The notes beneath the pieces were generated by a model. The model saw nothing but the letters and a program-made list of their open reading frames with translations. It had not been told where the DNA came from and did no database searches. From positions 62,001-126,000 of the forward strand of contig MCFE01000134.1 in NCBI GenBank assembly GCA_002104905.1: a DNA stretch of 64,000 nucleotides. The letters are read 5' to 3'. The translations under genes were made by a program, and so were the position numbers. The stretch is from Basidiobolus meristosporus CBS 931.73. Taxonomy: Eukaryota > Basidiobolomycota > Basidiobolomycetes > Basidiobolales > Basidiobolaceae. This document shows, in pieces, positions 22,241-33,363 of this stretch; within the stretch, counting starts at the first letter, position 1, and every line of letters begins with the position of its first letter.

Positions 22241-22587
22241 AAGTATTGCAGCCCCTTTAACTGATATCCTTAAGAAAAACAAAACCTTAAAGTGGGGCAT
22301 AGCCTGTGAGACTGCCTTTCATACACTCATGAATGAACTTGCTAAGCTGCCAAGCTTCAGAATACCTGAATTCAGAAAAGAGTTTACTCTGTGCACAGAT
22401 GCTTCAGATTATGCAATTAGTAGAGTACTGAGCCAAGAACATGAATGAAAGAACTACTGATTTGCTTTTGAATCCAAGAAACTGAACTCTGCAGAAAAAA
22501 AACTCTCCTGTGTATAAGAAGAAAATGGTAAATTGAAGGAGTCAATTACACTGTGAAGACTGATCATGCCTCATTCAAGTATATATT
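22241..22587 (+). pseudogene. Gypsy RNase H fragment, left of the X insertion
   Basis: Translates as IAAPLTDILKK and TLCTDASDYAI with stops, homologous to 930-1300 of copy 1. It ends at TATATT where transposon X begins. The sequence continues at 29363 (TATTTACCCAGAAGG), matching the uninterrupted copy 1 at about 1300. Confidence 0.88.
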
Positions 22588-22783
22588 GTGCTTGTTCTGT
22601 TGAATAGTGTCACATTGAGCCATGAGTGCCAAATAGTGGCATTGTGTGCCAGAGAGGGATAGTAGACCTAAACTTGGACACAGAGTGTGAAACACAGTTC
22701 TTCATCTTCATGCAAAGCAGCCCCTATGCTTAACCCATTGTACTGGGGAAAATCCATTTTTTGACCTTTTTTTTGGGATCAAT
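22588..22783 (+). repeat. Left terminal inverted repeat of transposon X
   Basis: Pairs with 29166-29362 in inverse orientation at roughly three quarters identity by eye. Related single ends are at 43722-43921 and 47640-47844. Confidence 0.85.
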
Positions 22784-22852
22784 TATTCTGATGATCCTAT
22801 CAAAAGGCTGTCACAATTTTAAATTTCTGTGACTAAGAGGCACTGATCCCAT

Positions 22853-24019
22853 TGTGGTAGGGTAAACATACCTCCCACAGACAAGTTTATCCATATAGTT
22901 AATATGATGCACTTATGCATACTTTATCTTATCAATATTATCCCATTCTGGTTTGCTCATATTATTAGTGTTTTACCATATGATATTACTCCTGATTAAT
23001 TATTAGGATTTGTTATCCCAGATGTTATTCACCTCTGCAATTGGTATATGTTAGGCAAGTACCTGCATCAGTACACATGACACACAGCCTAAGTCTGTGT
23101 TACCATTGCTACCATTTCAATACCATGTATGATATCTGCATGTTATACAGGCTTCAGACTACTGATTGCTGATTGGTTGAGTGTGCTGTGCCTTTTAGAA
23201 CCTTCCAGGACCTTTTTGGAGTATTTTTAGCTCATAGTGATGTCTTCAAGAATTCCACTGATGCATGAAATCTTCTAGGACCTTGTCATTAGTAATCCTT
23301 TGGCAATCTTGAAAAGTATTTAAGGGAAGTCAAACTGTCATTAATTAATCATCCCATCTATCAGTTGTTACAAGTCTTAGTATAAGAGTTGTAGAGGAAT
23401 AGGGAGTTTAGCTAGTATAATATTCACTAAAACTTGAACTGATCTTTATAGAGATTCCAGCAGCTCCTTATATACATTTTGCCAGATCAATTGCTGACTA
23501 ATTGTATTTCCTAATGTAGGCTGCAGCTGATGACTCATTTGATTACATCATCATCACCCAATAAGATCCTACCTAATATATCTATTTCTCTCTGATAAGG
23601 ATCTGCTGATCCATTTGCTGACTAAGGATACTGATTTCATAGATAATACTGATATACTAATAACCTAAACATAAATCTAATTGATTTGACTAAAAACTGG
23701 TCTGATTTAAACATTCAAGCAGCAGATCATCATACAGTAACACTTCTCTCTTATTGATTAGCAGTTGATCACTGCACCTGCCTTCAACAGTTACACCTCC
23801 AACCTGCCATCAAGGAGCTTTTCAGAGTGGTGTACAAGACACACATAGGCCTGTGGAGATACTTGGAGCACCTAGGAAGCTTGAGACACAGGAGCTTTTA
23901 CCATAGTGACATATTGACAAAGACGCCAGCAGTTTAGACCCTGAGGTTATTGCACCCATCAGATACCTCACACACCTTGAGTTGTGCAGCTTCTCCCAGA
24001 GTATTTCTACATCACCATA
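22853..24019 (+). repeat. LTR family C (short form), solo, inserted in transposon X
   Basis: Begins TGTGGTAGGG and ends ATCACCATA (family end CACCACCACA). It is flanked by CCAT on both sides (22849-22852, 24020-24023). Without the nested 23366-23738 insertion it is about 794 bp, close to the 803-bp copy at 30056-30858. It contains a TATA-like and a polyadenylation-like region just before the nested LTR. Confidence 0.9.
23366..23734 (-). repeat. Solo LTR, gypsy family A, inserted in LTR C
   Basis: Plus strand TGTTACAAGTC onward, 369 bp, inverted. Flanks CAGT and CAGT (23362-23365, 23735-23738). The empty site CTATCAGTAACAC is seen in the sister LTR (complement near 30340). This is the innermost layer of the nest. 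Confidence 0.94.
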
Positions 24020-24272
24020 CCATCAGGACACTGTGCAGAGACCATTAAAAAATAATTGCACCCCAGATTTCACAAAAAACTTTGTCAAAATTTCTCATCA
24101 CAACAATATATTAGAGGCTTCTGATTGGTTCCCTGCCAACTTGCTCACCTTCCAATTGCAGACACTCAATCACCTCCTACATTTTTGTACATTGATTGGC
24201 TATTGCCTTGTTTTCACACTCCTTATTTCCTGACTCAATTGTTTCTCTTACTTTTTATGCATATAAACTGAT

Positions 24273-26428
24273 TCATTTCTGTTGAAACTTCAGATGTACC
24301 TCAATTGCCAATTGTTTTGACCTATACAAGTTCCTATACTCTACACCAACATTAAGCCCCACCCTACACTCAACAAGTATCTCCATTGAAATCCACCACT
24401 CAATAAGTATTTCTACTGTAACACTCTGGTTCCACAACTTTGGCAGGAACCCAACCAATTTATGCCACTGTGTGTTCACTAATTCCCACACATCTTAGTC
24501 TTCAGCCAGCACTGCAAGGTGTAGCACCTTATCTGCCAGTCTTTGCAATAAATCCTTACTATATTCAAGTGCTTTTTCTTGTGCATTGCTCCTGAAGAAG
24601 TGCTGTAACCACTGGGTATGCCTATTAATGTTGCAAGAATCCACTGAAAGCAATGTGATAGTCTTTCAAGTTCTTGATATTGTAGCCTTGTCTGTCAGTG
24701 TGATTGTCACTCTGTCAGCAATGGAAGATGTGGAGGTTGTAGTAGACATATTGCCTTTCTCTGCAAACTCATCTACCTTGCTAAAGTTTAGCTCAACTGC
24801 CTGCACTTCCAACTCTTGTGAAAACAGCTGTCTTCTTGTTGTTAATTCTTTGTGGCTATGATGGGATTTAGTCTGTTCCAGGCTTTTGGCATTAATTGGC
24901 AAGAATTGCATATTTTTTGTATGTTTCCCTGTCTCAGGCTTGGGTAGACATTGTTCCCTTTGTTGTAAAAGTTTGTAATTCTACCCAAATATTCACCTAG
25001 CTTAGTAACTTAGATTGTTACCTTCAAATCATAGAGAATACTGACCAAATTCCTTGTCAGGATTTACTCAGAATATTTTCACCAGAATACCAGGTACCCA
25101 GAACATGAAAATTCCCAAAGTTGTCCAAACAGCCCCAAACTTTGCACACATGTTCTGGGACCTGTATTAACCAATTCTATGTGTTTGTTATGCCAAGACC
25201 ATGTAAAAGTATAAATACTACTTTGACATTCAATAAATCATCAAGTGAAAACCTCATAATCTACTTGTCCTCACAATCACTTCCAATATCTCCAAGACTC
25301 TCACAATACCCTTTACCTTTTTTATCACTGCCAAGTCTTTCACTGCTACTTTTACTCAGTGCTTCTTGTAATGAGCTACTATTTGTCTTTTGTAAATTCT
25401 GCCCTGATGCATCTGTTTTTACCTGCTTGTCCCTTGCAGGCACTCCTCTGGCAACTTAGCATTTCTTTGCCAATTGTTTTGAGCTCTAAGCCATAGTTGT
25501 GATGGGATCTTAAGAAAGCCACTGGTTCTTATCACTGCCAGTTCCTTCATTGCTACTTTGATTGAGAGCTTGTTTGGTAGTACTACTCTTTTTCTTTGAT
25601 AAAAGTGGAGCTGGTGCATCCATGTCCACCTCCTTGTCCCTTTTTGGCACTCTTCCAGCTAGCTGACGTCTTGTTGATGCTTGTTTGGAGCTTTTGGCCC
25701 AGCTTGTAATGGGCTCTTTAGGAAGCTGTTTGTTTTTAGCCATGGCACCCTTGTTCTTCTGCCTTTGATAGTTTCTGCTATACTTAGGATACTTTCTTAT
25801 CATTGAAATGCTGGCCCAAAATCTGCTTGCCTGTTGGAATCTGGGATGATGCTCACGGAACAAGTCAAGCACATTCTGATTGGCCTTGAGCTCCTAGTGG
25901 GCCCATGGTATGCTGGCCTTAAGGCAATGGAGTGGTAGACTTCTGATGGTGTCTTGAATATTAGCCCACTCCTCATTATTGCACTTGACTGCTTCATAGA
26001 TCTTCAATATCTTTTGATTTTTAGGCTTTGGTATAGACACCACATTGTCTCCCTCCTATGCTGTGATTGGTTTTTCTGTGCACTTTATTTTTGGGCACTG
26101 TTGTTGTGCTTCAAGATTTTACTGTGTCCCTCTGCTGTTACATTGGGAAATAGCTCAATTCTTGGATGTGACATTGAGATACTGAGTTCCTTCTTTGCAG
26201 CAAAAATACTGCTTTCTCTACATGGGATATTGATTGCTCTACACACATTATCCACTCATCCGGTTTCTGGACTGTTTCTTGATTTTGCTGGGCCATTGCA
26301 GCTACCCTATCAGTCACTGCACCTAATTGATTCATCAATGCTCTGGTAAGAGCTGTCAACACACTTGCTAATATGGGTGGTGGTGTTGTTATGATGGTCA
26401 CTTGCTGGTCTCCAGCGGAAGGTACCAC
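24273..26428 (-). pseudogene. Transposon X second ORF (unknown function), broken copy
   Basis: Minus-strand pieces follow each other in the order seen in the forward copy at 40321-43377. First is an N-terminal part with a predicted coiled-coil segment (QQNQETVQK, CVEQSISHVEKAV, near 26200-26400), then a central segment (MLDLFREHHP, KYSRNYQRQKNKGAMAK, near 25700-25870). A low-complexity region follows with repeated lysine/serine units (LSKKKSSTT, SSNEGTGSDK, near 25540-25640), and the end is a W-rich C-terminal part (NTQWHKLVGF, LIEWWISMEI, near 24380-24500). At least four frameshifts or stops separate them. I recognise no known domain. It lies divergent to the transposase and has moved with it in every good copy, so it is probably an element-encoded accessory protein. 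Confidence 0.7.
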
Positions 26429-26469
26429 ATTTGCTACACTCTCATCTGCCTGCCCATAATGGTCAGGTT

Positions 26470-28700
26470 GCAGAGTGATAGCTGGGCCAAAGAAGGCTCA
26501 CTAATGATTGTGAGCCTATCTCCCCTAACAAAAGTACCCTGCATGAGCCTGGTCAAATCCCAATATGCAATGAGACAGCACTAATTGAAACAAATGCCAA
26601 TGGTGTCAAGTATACACAGTAATCCATCTACAGGTGAATGATGTAATGTTGTGGCTAGAGAAGTGGTGTGTTTCCACTAATATCAGTAATGGGGGCTTTG
26701 AGGATTTACTATTACTTCTTGCAAAATCATGCTGGGATGCAACTTATCATAAACATGGTATAAGTGGACAACCATCATGCAGCTGGCAACATATGACCCA
26801 TGGACTGTCCTAATTCCTGCATGTGTTAACATTTGCATGGCATTCACATCCAAAAATGTCACCTTTGCAACATGTTCAAATTGTTGAGAATCTACCACCA
26901 TTGAGGGATAACATTGTTCACACCCTGGATATATTTTGGTAATACCCCATCTAAAAAAGCTCATGCAATCCAACCAGTAATGCAATGCTGCTAAATACTG
27001 CACTTAGAATTAATCAAGCTCAAACATATCATATATATTTGATGGCAAACATTAAAAACAGCTAAGAAGCAAGAGCTACTTTGAAGGAACATATGCCCAT
27101 GCCTTTGCTTTATCAATTGATGGATTCTCATTAAATCTGTGTTCTACCAGCAAATCCTGCTGGCCACTGAATCTCATCAATCTAAATCTGCTGCTTATCT
27201 TACAGTATCAAAGCAAAAATCTGATGGTAGCTCACAGGTATCTGAGCCTAAAGCACTGTGCAACCTGGATACCTGAATCCATTGCTGAATGAATTTTGTA
27301 TGCTTTCCATCAGGATAACAGTGAATGGCCATCATGTCAGAGTGCATATTATAGTTTACATTGGAGACACCCCAGCCATTGGCAAGAAAGGTGGCTTTTC
27401 TGGGCACAATGGATGGTATTGCTGTCAAATCTGTAAGATTCAGGAAATTTACCCCATAACTCACAAACATCATTATTACCAAGACACCAACTCTGAGAAC
27501 ATCATCTTCCCACAGAGAGAATATACAGAAGTCAGTATGCAATTGCAGCAAATTTGGCAGGATATAAGTCATTGGTCATAATATGGATTCAATTGGAAAC
27601 CAGTGATACCTAAGATAGAGGGTATCTGTTGGAGCAAAAGCTTTCCACTGGGAGCAATGTAGTTGCTTTTCAGCAATATCCCTATACTGATGACTAAGTT
27701 GTACATTGGGCATTTCAAGCTAAATGCACCCTTTGAGATACCAGAGAAATTTGAAAGAACTGGCAAGATATTACATAGTATACACTACCCTAAGTACTTC
27801 TCATGGGCTCCAATCAATATTCATACGCATATATGACAATACAAATGTAATGACAAGATGAGCTGGATATTTATTTAGTCAAGTGGCATCCTGAAGCCAT
27901 TCCTACCAAGAGTACCTTGGAAGTATTGGGAGTCATATGTGGATATTGTAGCAATGTTATCTATAAGTGGATCACCAATGCCAACTTGACACATCTACAG
28001 CTGTTGTGCAAGGAGTTTGTAATGGGATTTGAGCAGCTATACTACAAGCATAAAGCTAAACGCATTAATCTCTGCTACTGTTGTATCAATTCTATTATCC
28101 ATCTTACTTGGTGTGTGGAGAATATCAGGCCTGGCTTCATATTTTGGGAGTATCATATGGAGCAGATGTGTGGGGAGATAGGAAGGCTAGTCAAGTCTCA
28201 GGTACTACCATATCTCAATCTCCTTAAGAATATTACCTTAAGTCCATGATAGATGTGATGAGTTGGTGTATGGAGGACAGCCACAATGAATTGTAAGATA
28301 CTGAAGACAGATGTGCACATGGAGACACCAATGCCTATGGAATTATGAAGCTAAGCAGTCCTAATGCATGAGTAATCAGTTAAGTAATGCAAAGTTGGGT
28401 TGGGTACAACAAGTAACTAATATATATTAGGAAAGCTCTACCAAAGTATGCAAGAATTCTCCTGGTCACAAGCCATCTTCTTCACCATTCAATACAGAAT
28501 TCACACAAACAAGAGCCAGAGCACACCTATAGGGGCGACTAGAGTTCAGCAGGAAGAAGGAATATATTGGCTAAATACCAAAATGTTCTTTGCAGATATT
28601 CTGGAGGCACTCATGGCAGTAGTAGCAGCAACCAATCATATGTTTGCAAGATGTATATGTTACCAGCAGTACAAGGTAACTGGCAACTTCTCAAGTATCA
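26470..28700 (+). pseudogene. Tnp2-type transposase of transposon X, broken copy
   Basis: Plus-strand translation, across several frames, shows features of fungal Tnp2 transposases. An N-terminal segment (VNDVMLWLEKW, about 26630) is followed by a degraded cysteine region (CPNSC, about 26810). The core reads GDTPAIGKKGGFSGHNGW with a following CCQIC (27360-27435), then LYIGHFKL (about 27700). A C-terminal part has LQLLCKEFV, CVENIRPGF, FWEYHMEQMCGEIGR and KSQVLPYLNLL (27985-28240). The family catalyses cut-and-paste movement through DDE chemistry; the acidic triad cannot be assigned safely in this damaged copy. The zinc-finger N-terminus seen in the copies at 39900, 44640 and 48820 is missing here. 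Confidence 0.78.
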
Positions 28701-29165
28701 CACAATAAGCCACAAAGCTGAGGTGACAGCAGTAAGTCAACTGCAGCAGGTGTGTGCGTGTGTAGAGGCTAGTAAGCATGAGACCATCTTATTTTTTGAT
28801 TCATACCATATGTAGAATACCCAATGTAGTAGTAGGTCAGCAAATAAAGAAGGGTGATTCTACAGTGAATACATGAATAGCACAAGGGGAGGTAGAAAAA
28901 GGAAATAACATTTGGTCAATTGGTATGGTAGCATGATATTATGATGGTTTTCACATGGCACCCTGATAGCTGATCTGGATTGTATCCACCTGCAGGACCA
29001 AATTATTTTTCATGGGGTCATAGTGCCAGATGGTACTAGCGGACCAAGATAGTGCCATGCATTTTTGGGACTTGTTGCAACCTGCAGGAGCTATATTCAG
29101 AGCACTATGCAAATGGAGCACCAGATAAATATCTACAGTCCTTCTCTGCTCATGCACATCCTGCA
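28701..29165. other. Subterminal region of transposon X
   Basis: Lies between the transposase remnants and the right inverted repeat. A minus-strand open stretch at 28951-29166 is short and has no recognised homology. No gene is called. Confidence 0.4.
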
Positions 29166-29362
29166 CAATATTGATTCCAAAAAGAGGTTAAAAACTGATT
29201 TTCTCAAGCACAATGGGAGAAACACAGAAGCTGCTTTGCATGAAGTTGAAGAACAATGTTTTGCACTCTGTGGCCAAGTATAGGTCACTTGGCCTCCCTG
29301 GCACACTATAGCATCACTTGGCACTCATGGCCCAATCTGGCACAATCCAATGGAACAGGTCT
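29166..29362 (-). repeat. Right terminal inverted repeat of transposon X
   Basis: Inverse partner of 22588-22783. It ends GGAACAGGTCT and is followed by the duplicated ATT. Confidence 0.85.
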
Positions 29363-29674
29363 ATTTACCCAGAAGGTACTATCCCAAAGAATGTCAAGAT
29401 GGAGTTATACATTCAGCAATTTGTTTTGGAGATTGTCTAAAGACTAGAACAAGTTGCACAACTCAACTTTGTGCATGAATCACACTGACCTAGCTTAATA
29501 CAATAGTACTTGGAGTACCAAGTCATTCCTAATGAGGTGGATGAAGGGATCATGAAGTTAATCCAGGATGAAGCCAGCAAGTTTGTTGTACATGATGAAA
29601 CAATCTACAAATTGCTGATGAAAGACCTATTGCCTAGTGCACTTATGTGGCTTGCCCAGATTTAAAACATGAGC
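29363..29674 (+). pseudogene. Gypsy copy 2: RNase H end and start of the integrase zinc domain
   Basis: Matches 1300-1650 of copy 1 (FTQKVLSQRMSRW, then DEASKFV). Stops and an internal deletion are present. Interrupted at GAGC by LTR B. Confidence 0.85.
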
Positions 29675-31325
29675 TGTGGTGATGGAAAATATTCCATTAC
29701 TACAATATCTCAAAAGCAACATTGCGCTCATTCTTTATTTTGCTTTTTGCTATTCTAATACACAAGTGAAAGATCAAGAAATACCAACTTTGAAGAACAA
29801 ATACTCCAGACCCTAACATGTAATCAACCCAGGAATATTATGTCAAACAGAACATGCAGTAGCTAACACATGTTTTAAATTACAGCTCATTTGAAGCAGT
29901 ACTTAAGGAGTTATGACCAAAAGAGTCCAATACTGTATATACTAGGCCACTGTTGCTAGGATTACTATGGTGACTTTGATTGCATGAAGCTTTTGAACCA
30001 GCCAATCAGATCACATGAAACTTTCACAGGTGCTGCGCCTAAGTCCAATCTGTGTTGTGGTGGTGTAGAGGTACTCCTGGGAGAAGCTACACAACTCAAG
30101 GTGTCTGAGGTGTCTGAAGGGTGTAATAACCTCTGTGTCTAAACTGCTGGTGTCTTTGCCAATATGTCACTACGGTAAAAGCTCCTGCTTCTCTAGCTTC
30201 CTAGGTGCTCCAAGTGTCTCCAAAGGCCTCTGTGTGTCTTGTGCACTACCCTGAAAAGCTCCTTGATTGCAGGTCTGAGATGTACTGTTGAATGCAGGTA
30301 CAGTGATCAACTGCTAATCAATAAGGAAGGAGTGTTACTGATAGAAGGGATGATTTATTGGTGAGAGATTGCTTTCCCTTAAATACTGTTCCTGATTGCC
30401 AAGTGATCACTAATGACAAGGTTCTAGAAGATTCTAGGTATCAGTGGAATTCTTGATGACATCACTATGAGCTAAAAATATGCCAAGAATGTCCTGGAAG
30501 GTTCTAAAAGGCACAGCACATTCAACCAATCAGGAATCAGTAGTCTGAAACCTGTGCAACATAGAAATACCATATATGGTATTGAAATGGCAGGGATGGT
30601 AACACAAACCTAGGTCATGTGTCATGGGTACTGATGCAGGTACTTGCCTTATGTAGATACATATACTGATCACAAGACTGAATAACATCTGGGATAACTA
30701 ATGCTATAACTAATCAGGGTAAACATCATATGGGGATAATACTGATAATTTGGGCAAAAGAAGCATGGGATAATACTGATCAGATAAAATATGGATAAGT
30801 ATATCATAATGACTATATGAATAAACTTGTCTGTGGAAGGTATGCTTACCCTACCGCAGCATCACTGCAAAATTTTAGCTTTGCATCATGTGTATTACAT
30901 GTGCAATTGCCCAAAAACTTTGATCCTTCAGAAATTGCACTACAAGGTGTCCCTTTACTCTAAAGTCACCCCTTTAGAGACTTCTACAACACACCCCTTT
31001 AGGTTAAGGGGGAGCTCAGAATTTCCACATTAGGAAATATTCTCTCAGAAAGGAAAGTGACTTTCAAATAAGGAAAAGCTACTATAAAAGTAAATAAGCC
31101 CATTAGTTGACAGAAGGTCAGAACACTGCTGTAGAAGTGACAAACACTGCCTATGGTATATTTTGAGCCTAAGATTGAGGATATAAGTGAAAGTTATATC
31201 TTCTATTGGTATATCAATCTCCAAATAAACTATTTAAGTATTAGCATACTGAAAGTTGTTGTATATTGTTGATCAGTCTCTACATTGTAAAACAAGCCCC
31301 AAACTAATCATAACACAACACAACA
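29675..31325 (-). repeat. LTR family B, solo, interrupted, inserted in gypsy integrase
   Basis: Plus strand TGTGGTGATGG to ACACAACA, flanked by GAGC on both sides (29671-29674, 31326-31329), a 4-bp duplication. It is homologous in reverse to 41230-42325. Removing the family C LTR (30056-30858) leaves about 844 bp; the forward copy is longer because of a G-rich repeated stretch. Confidence 0.9.
30056..30858 (-). repeat. LTR family C (short form), solo, inserted in LTR B
   Basis: Plus strand TGTGGTGGTGTAG to CCCTACCGCA, 803 bp. Flanks are GTGT and GCAT. The empty site in the other LTR B copy is GCGC (complement near 41950), so both flanks can be derived from GCGC by two C-to-T or G-to-A changes each. 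Confidence 0.87.
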
Positions 31326-32320
31326 GAGCTACTTTGAGAAGCTATTGAAAACATGCCCAAATTGCCCAATCCATCAAGACCAACAACAGAGAACTGCTGA
31401 ACTCTTTCCCCTGAAGCCTATAGGACCATTTAGGAGATAGGGAATTGACCTTAATAGAAGACTGCCACCACCAGGAAATGCAACTGGTGAGTCCTAGTAG
31501 CAGTTTACCATTCCACTAAGTGGCTAGTGGCTAAAGCTGCACCTATAGCCAGTGAACAAGAAGTTGCAAGTTTCATCTATCATATGATCCCAATGAAGTC
31601 TTGATGCCCTGTAGAAAATCCATTTGATTGAGGAGCAAACTTCATGGCAAAGACTTTGGAAGCTTACCTGGGAGTGTAGTAGATCAAACACTTGAAACCT
31701 TGGCATATCAGGCTAGAACTGATGTAGTCACTCAGTGGTATAATGGATTATTTGGAAAAATACTGACCAAGTATGTAAATGAAGCTGTCAGCATATAGAT
31801 TGAATATATAGATCAATTGCTTTTTGACTGCAGAGTTAGAGTGCACTGTTGAAATGCACAACATTCCCCTAAAATTGCCATTTTATTTGCTGTATGGGTG
31901 TGAACCAACTAATTCCAGGAGATCTCACACACCCAAAGCTTACAGATGCCCTGCAAGATGAACTCAGTCAGCAAAATAGCCACCAGCAACTGGAATAAAT
32001 ACATCAAGAGGAGCAGGCCAAAGCATCCCAAAGTGAAGAAATGTTGAAGCAGAGATTGATATTACTATATCACCAGAAGCATTGACAGTTGTGAACTTGC
32101 ATTGCTGAGAAGCAATACTTGGAAGAAGTTTGAGCCACAATGGCTGGAATCACTTAAGATCATGAGTGAGTGTACAATTGCAACTTATGAACTGGTGGAC
32201 AAACAAGGGGATCTGGGAAGATTTAGCTCATAGAGACAGACTCAAGCTTGCAAGACTTGCTGACAACACTTCACCATCAAGATATTGGTATCACAAAGAA
32301 AGAGATTCAGGAGAACCCTC
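31326..32320 (+). pseudogene. Gypsy copy 2: integrase core and C-terminus
   Basis: Homologous to 1740-3137 of copy 1 but without its tandem duplication. It reads KTCPNCQ-like, PLEPVRPFGR-like, VPIASEQ, then IPGDLTHPKLTDAL and ARLADNT-like segments. It has numerous stops. The region before 31340 lacks about 85 bp of the zinc domain. Confidence 0.85.
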
Positions 32321-32340
32321 TCAGCTGTAGAAGGGGAGGA

Positions 32341-32704
32341 TGTTGTGATCTACCACTTGAATATTTAAGTAAGGTCAGTTTTTAGTAAAATGCCTAGTTT
32401 TATGGTTAGCCTGTTGGTATATCAGTGTTGTATATCTCAATAGTAGTATTAGTCAGCAGATGAGTTAGCAGATCTTTCCCAGACAGAAATGAATATAGCA
32501 AGTAAGATCTAATTGGGTGATGATAATGTAATCAAATGAGTCATCAGCCACAGTCTGCATATGCAATCAAATAGTTAGCAATTGATCTAGCAAATATTTA
32601 TTAGTAGTTGCTGAAATCTCAATGAAAATCAGTTCAAGTTTTGGTGAATATAATACTAGCAAACTCCCTATTCCTTTACAACTCTTATATCAAGACTTGT
32701 TGCA
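32341..32704 (+). repeat. 3' LTR of gypsy copy 2
   Basis: Begins TGTTGTGATC after a purine tract (AGAAGGGGAGGA) and ends CTTGTTGCA; 364 bp. Followed by the TTTC duplication. Confidence 0.9.
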
Positions 32705-32708
32705 TTTC

Positions 32709-33363
32709 CATGACTGTGGCAGGATCCAAATGGCTTTGTGCTATTGTTTATTCACTGGTTCCTGTATGTCTTGGTCTTTGGCTAGCATTGCAAGGTCTTG
32801 CACCTCACCTGCTAGCATTTGCAATAAATCCTTGCTACACTCAAGTGCATCCTCTTAAGCCCTGCTCTTGAAGAAGTGTTGCAACCTTTTGCTTTGCCTG
32901 TTAATACTCAGAATTCCACTTCTGGCATGACCATAGTCTTGTAAGCCCTTTGGCATTGTTTCCTTATCTTTCAGTGCAATATTCACTCTGTATATGATGA
33001 AGGACATAGAGGCTGTGGTAGGTATCTAGCCATTCTCTGAAAGCTCATTTACCTCACTGTAGGATAGCTCCACTGGCTGTGCTCCCAACTACCATGGAAT
33101 TACTTTTGTCTAGTTGGTAATTCTTCTTGGCTACAATGAGATTTAGCCTGTTCTGAGCTTAAGGCATTAATTGGGAAAAACTGCTGCTTTGCCTCATGCT
33201 TCCCTGTCTCTGGCTGGGGCAGACATTTCTCCTCTTATCTTTTCCTTTATCACTCTGAGGTTGTTCACTGCTACTTTGTCTGAGTACTCTTGTGTTGGCT
33301 CTACTTTCTTCTTGATTTATGCCGCACAAATGTATATGTTTCCACCTTGTTACTTACCAGCTC
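32709..33363 (-). pseudogene. Transposon X second ORF, C-terminal half (continuation of 19214-20099)
   Basis: In reverse it matches 24440-25350 and the forward copy 42660-43210, with the segments around AKDQDI and QQNLFK lost to stops. It is the part of the host X copy that lies beyond gypsy copy 2. It is cut again at 33363 by the family C element. Confidence 0.72.

Larger units (their letters stand above)
22588..29362. mobile_element. Transposon X, most complete copy (Tnp2/CACTA-like DNA transposon)
   Basis: Both ends carry long inverted repeats: 22588-22783 is the diverged reverse complement of about 29166-29362, with shared landmarks such as GCCATGAGTGCCAA and CATGCAAAGCAGC. ATT flanks both ends (22585-22587, 29363-29365), and copy 1 of the host gypsy shows the empty site. 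A 3-bp duplication and a Tnp2-type transposase fit the CACTA superfamily, but the termini (GTGCTTGTTC and, inverted, AGACCTGTTC) lack the usual CACTA bases. It contains a transposase on the plus strand (about 26470-28700) and a second ORF on the minus strand (26428-24273), both broken, plus a family C LTR insertion. Native length without insertions is about 5.6 kb. Both N-termini and the spacer between the genes are deleted compared with other copies. Confidence 0.88.
20100..32704 (+). mobile_element. Ty3/gypsy family A, copy 2, expanded by nested insertions
   Basis: Flanked by TTTC on both sides (20096-20099 and 32705-32708), a 4-bp target duplication across 12.6 kb. It has a 5' LTR (20100-about 20782, split), gag and protease (about 20783-22240), a deletion removing RT, RNase H remnants (22240-22587), then after the X insertion the RNase H end and integrase zinc region (29363-29674), after LTR B the integrase core and C-terminus (31326-32320), a polypurine tract and a 3' LTR (32341-32704). 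Removing the insertions restores gypsy order. Confidence 0.9.

Noticed and set aside
26683-27003. 106-codon minus-strand stretch, with similar ones in other X copies (for example 38176-38442 on the plus strand)
   Set aside because: It recurs in several copies and so looked like a gene, but the opposite strand carries the collinear transposase cysteine region. It is more simply a conserved antisense frame.
27195-27572. 125-codon open stretch on the minus strand
   Set aside because: It lies exactly antisense to the best-preserved core of the X transposase (GDTPAIG region) and has no homologue of its own in other X copies.
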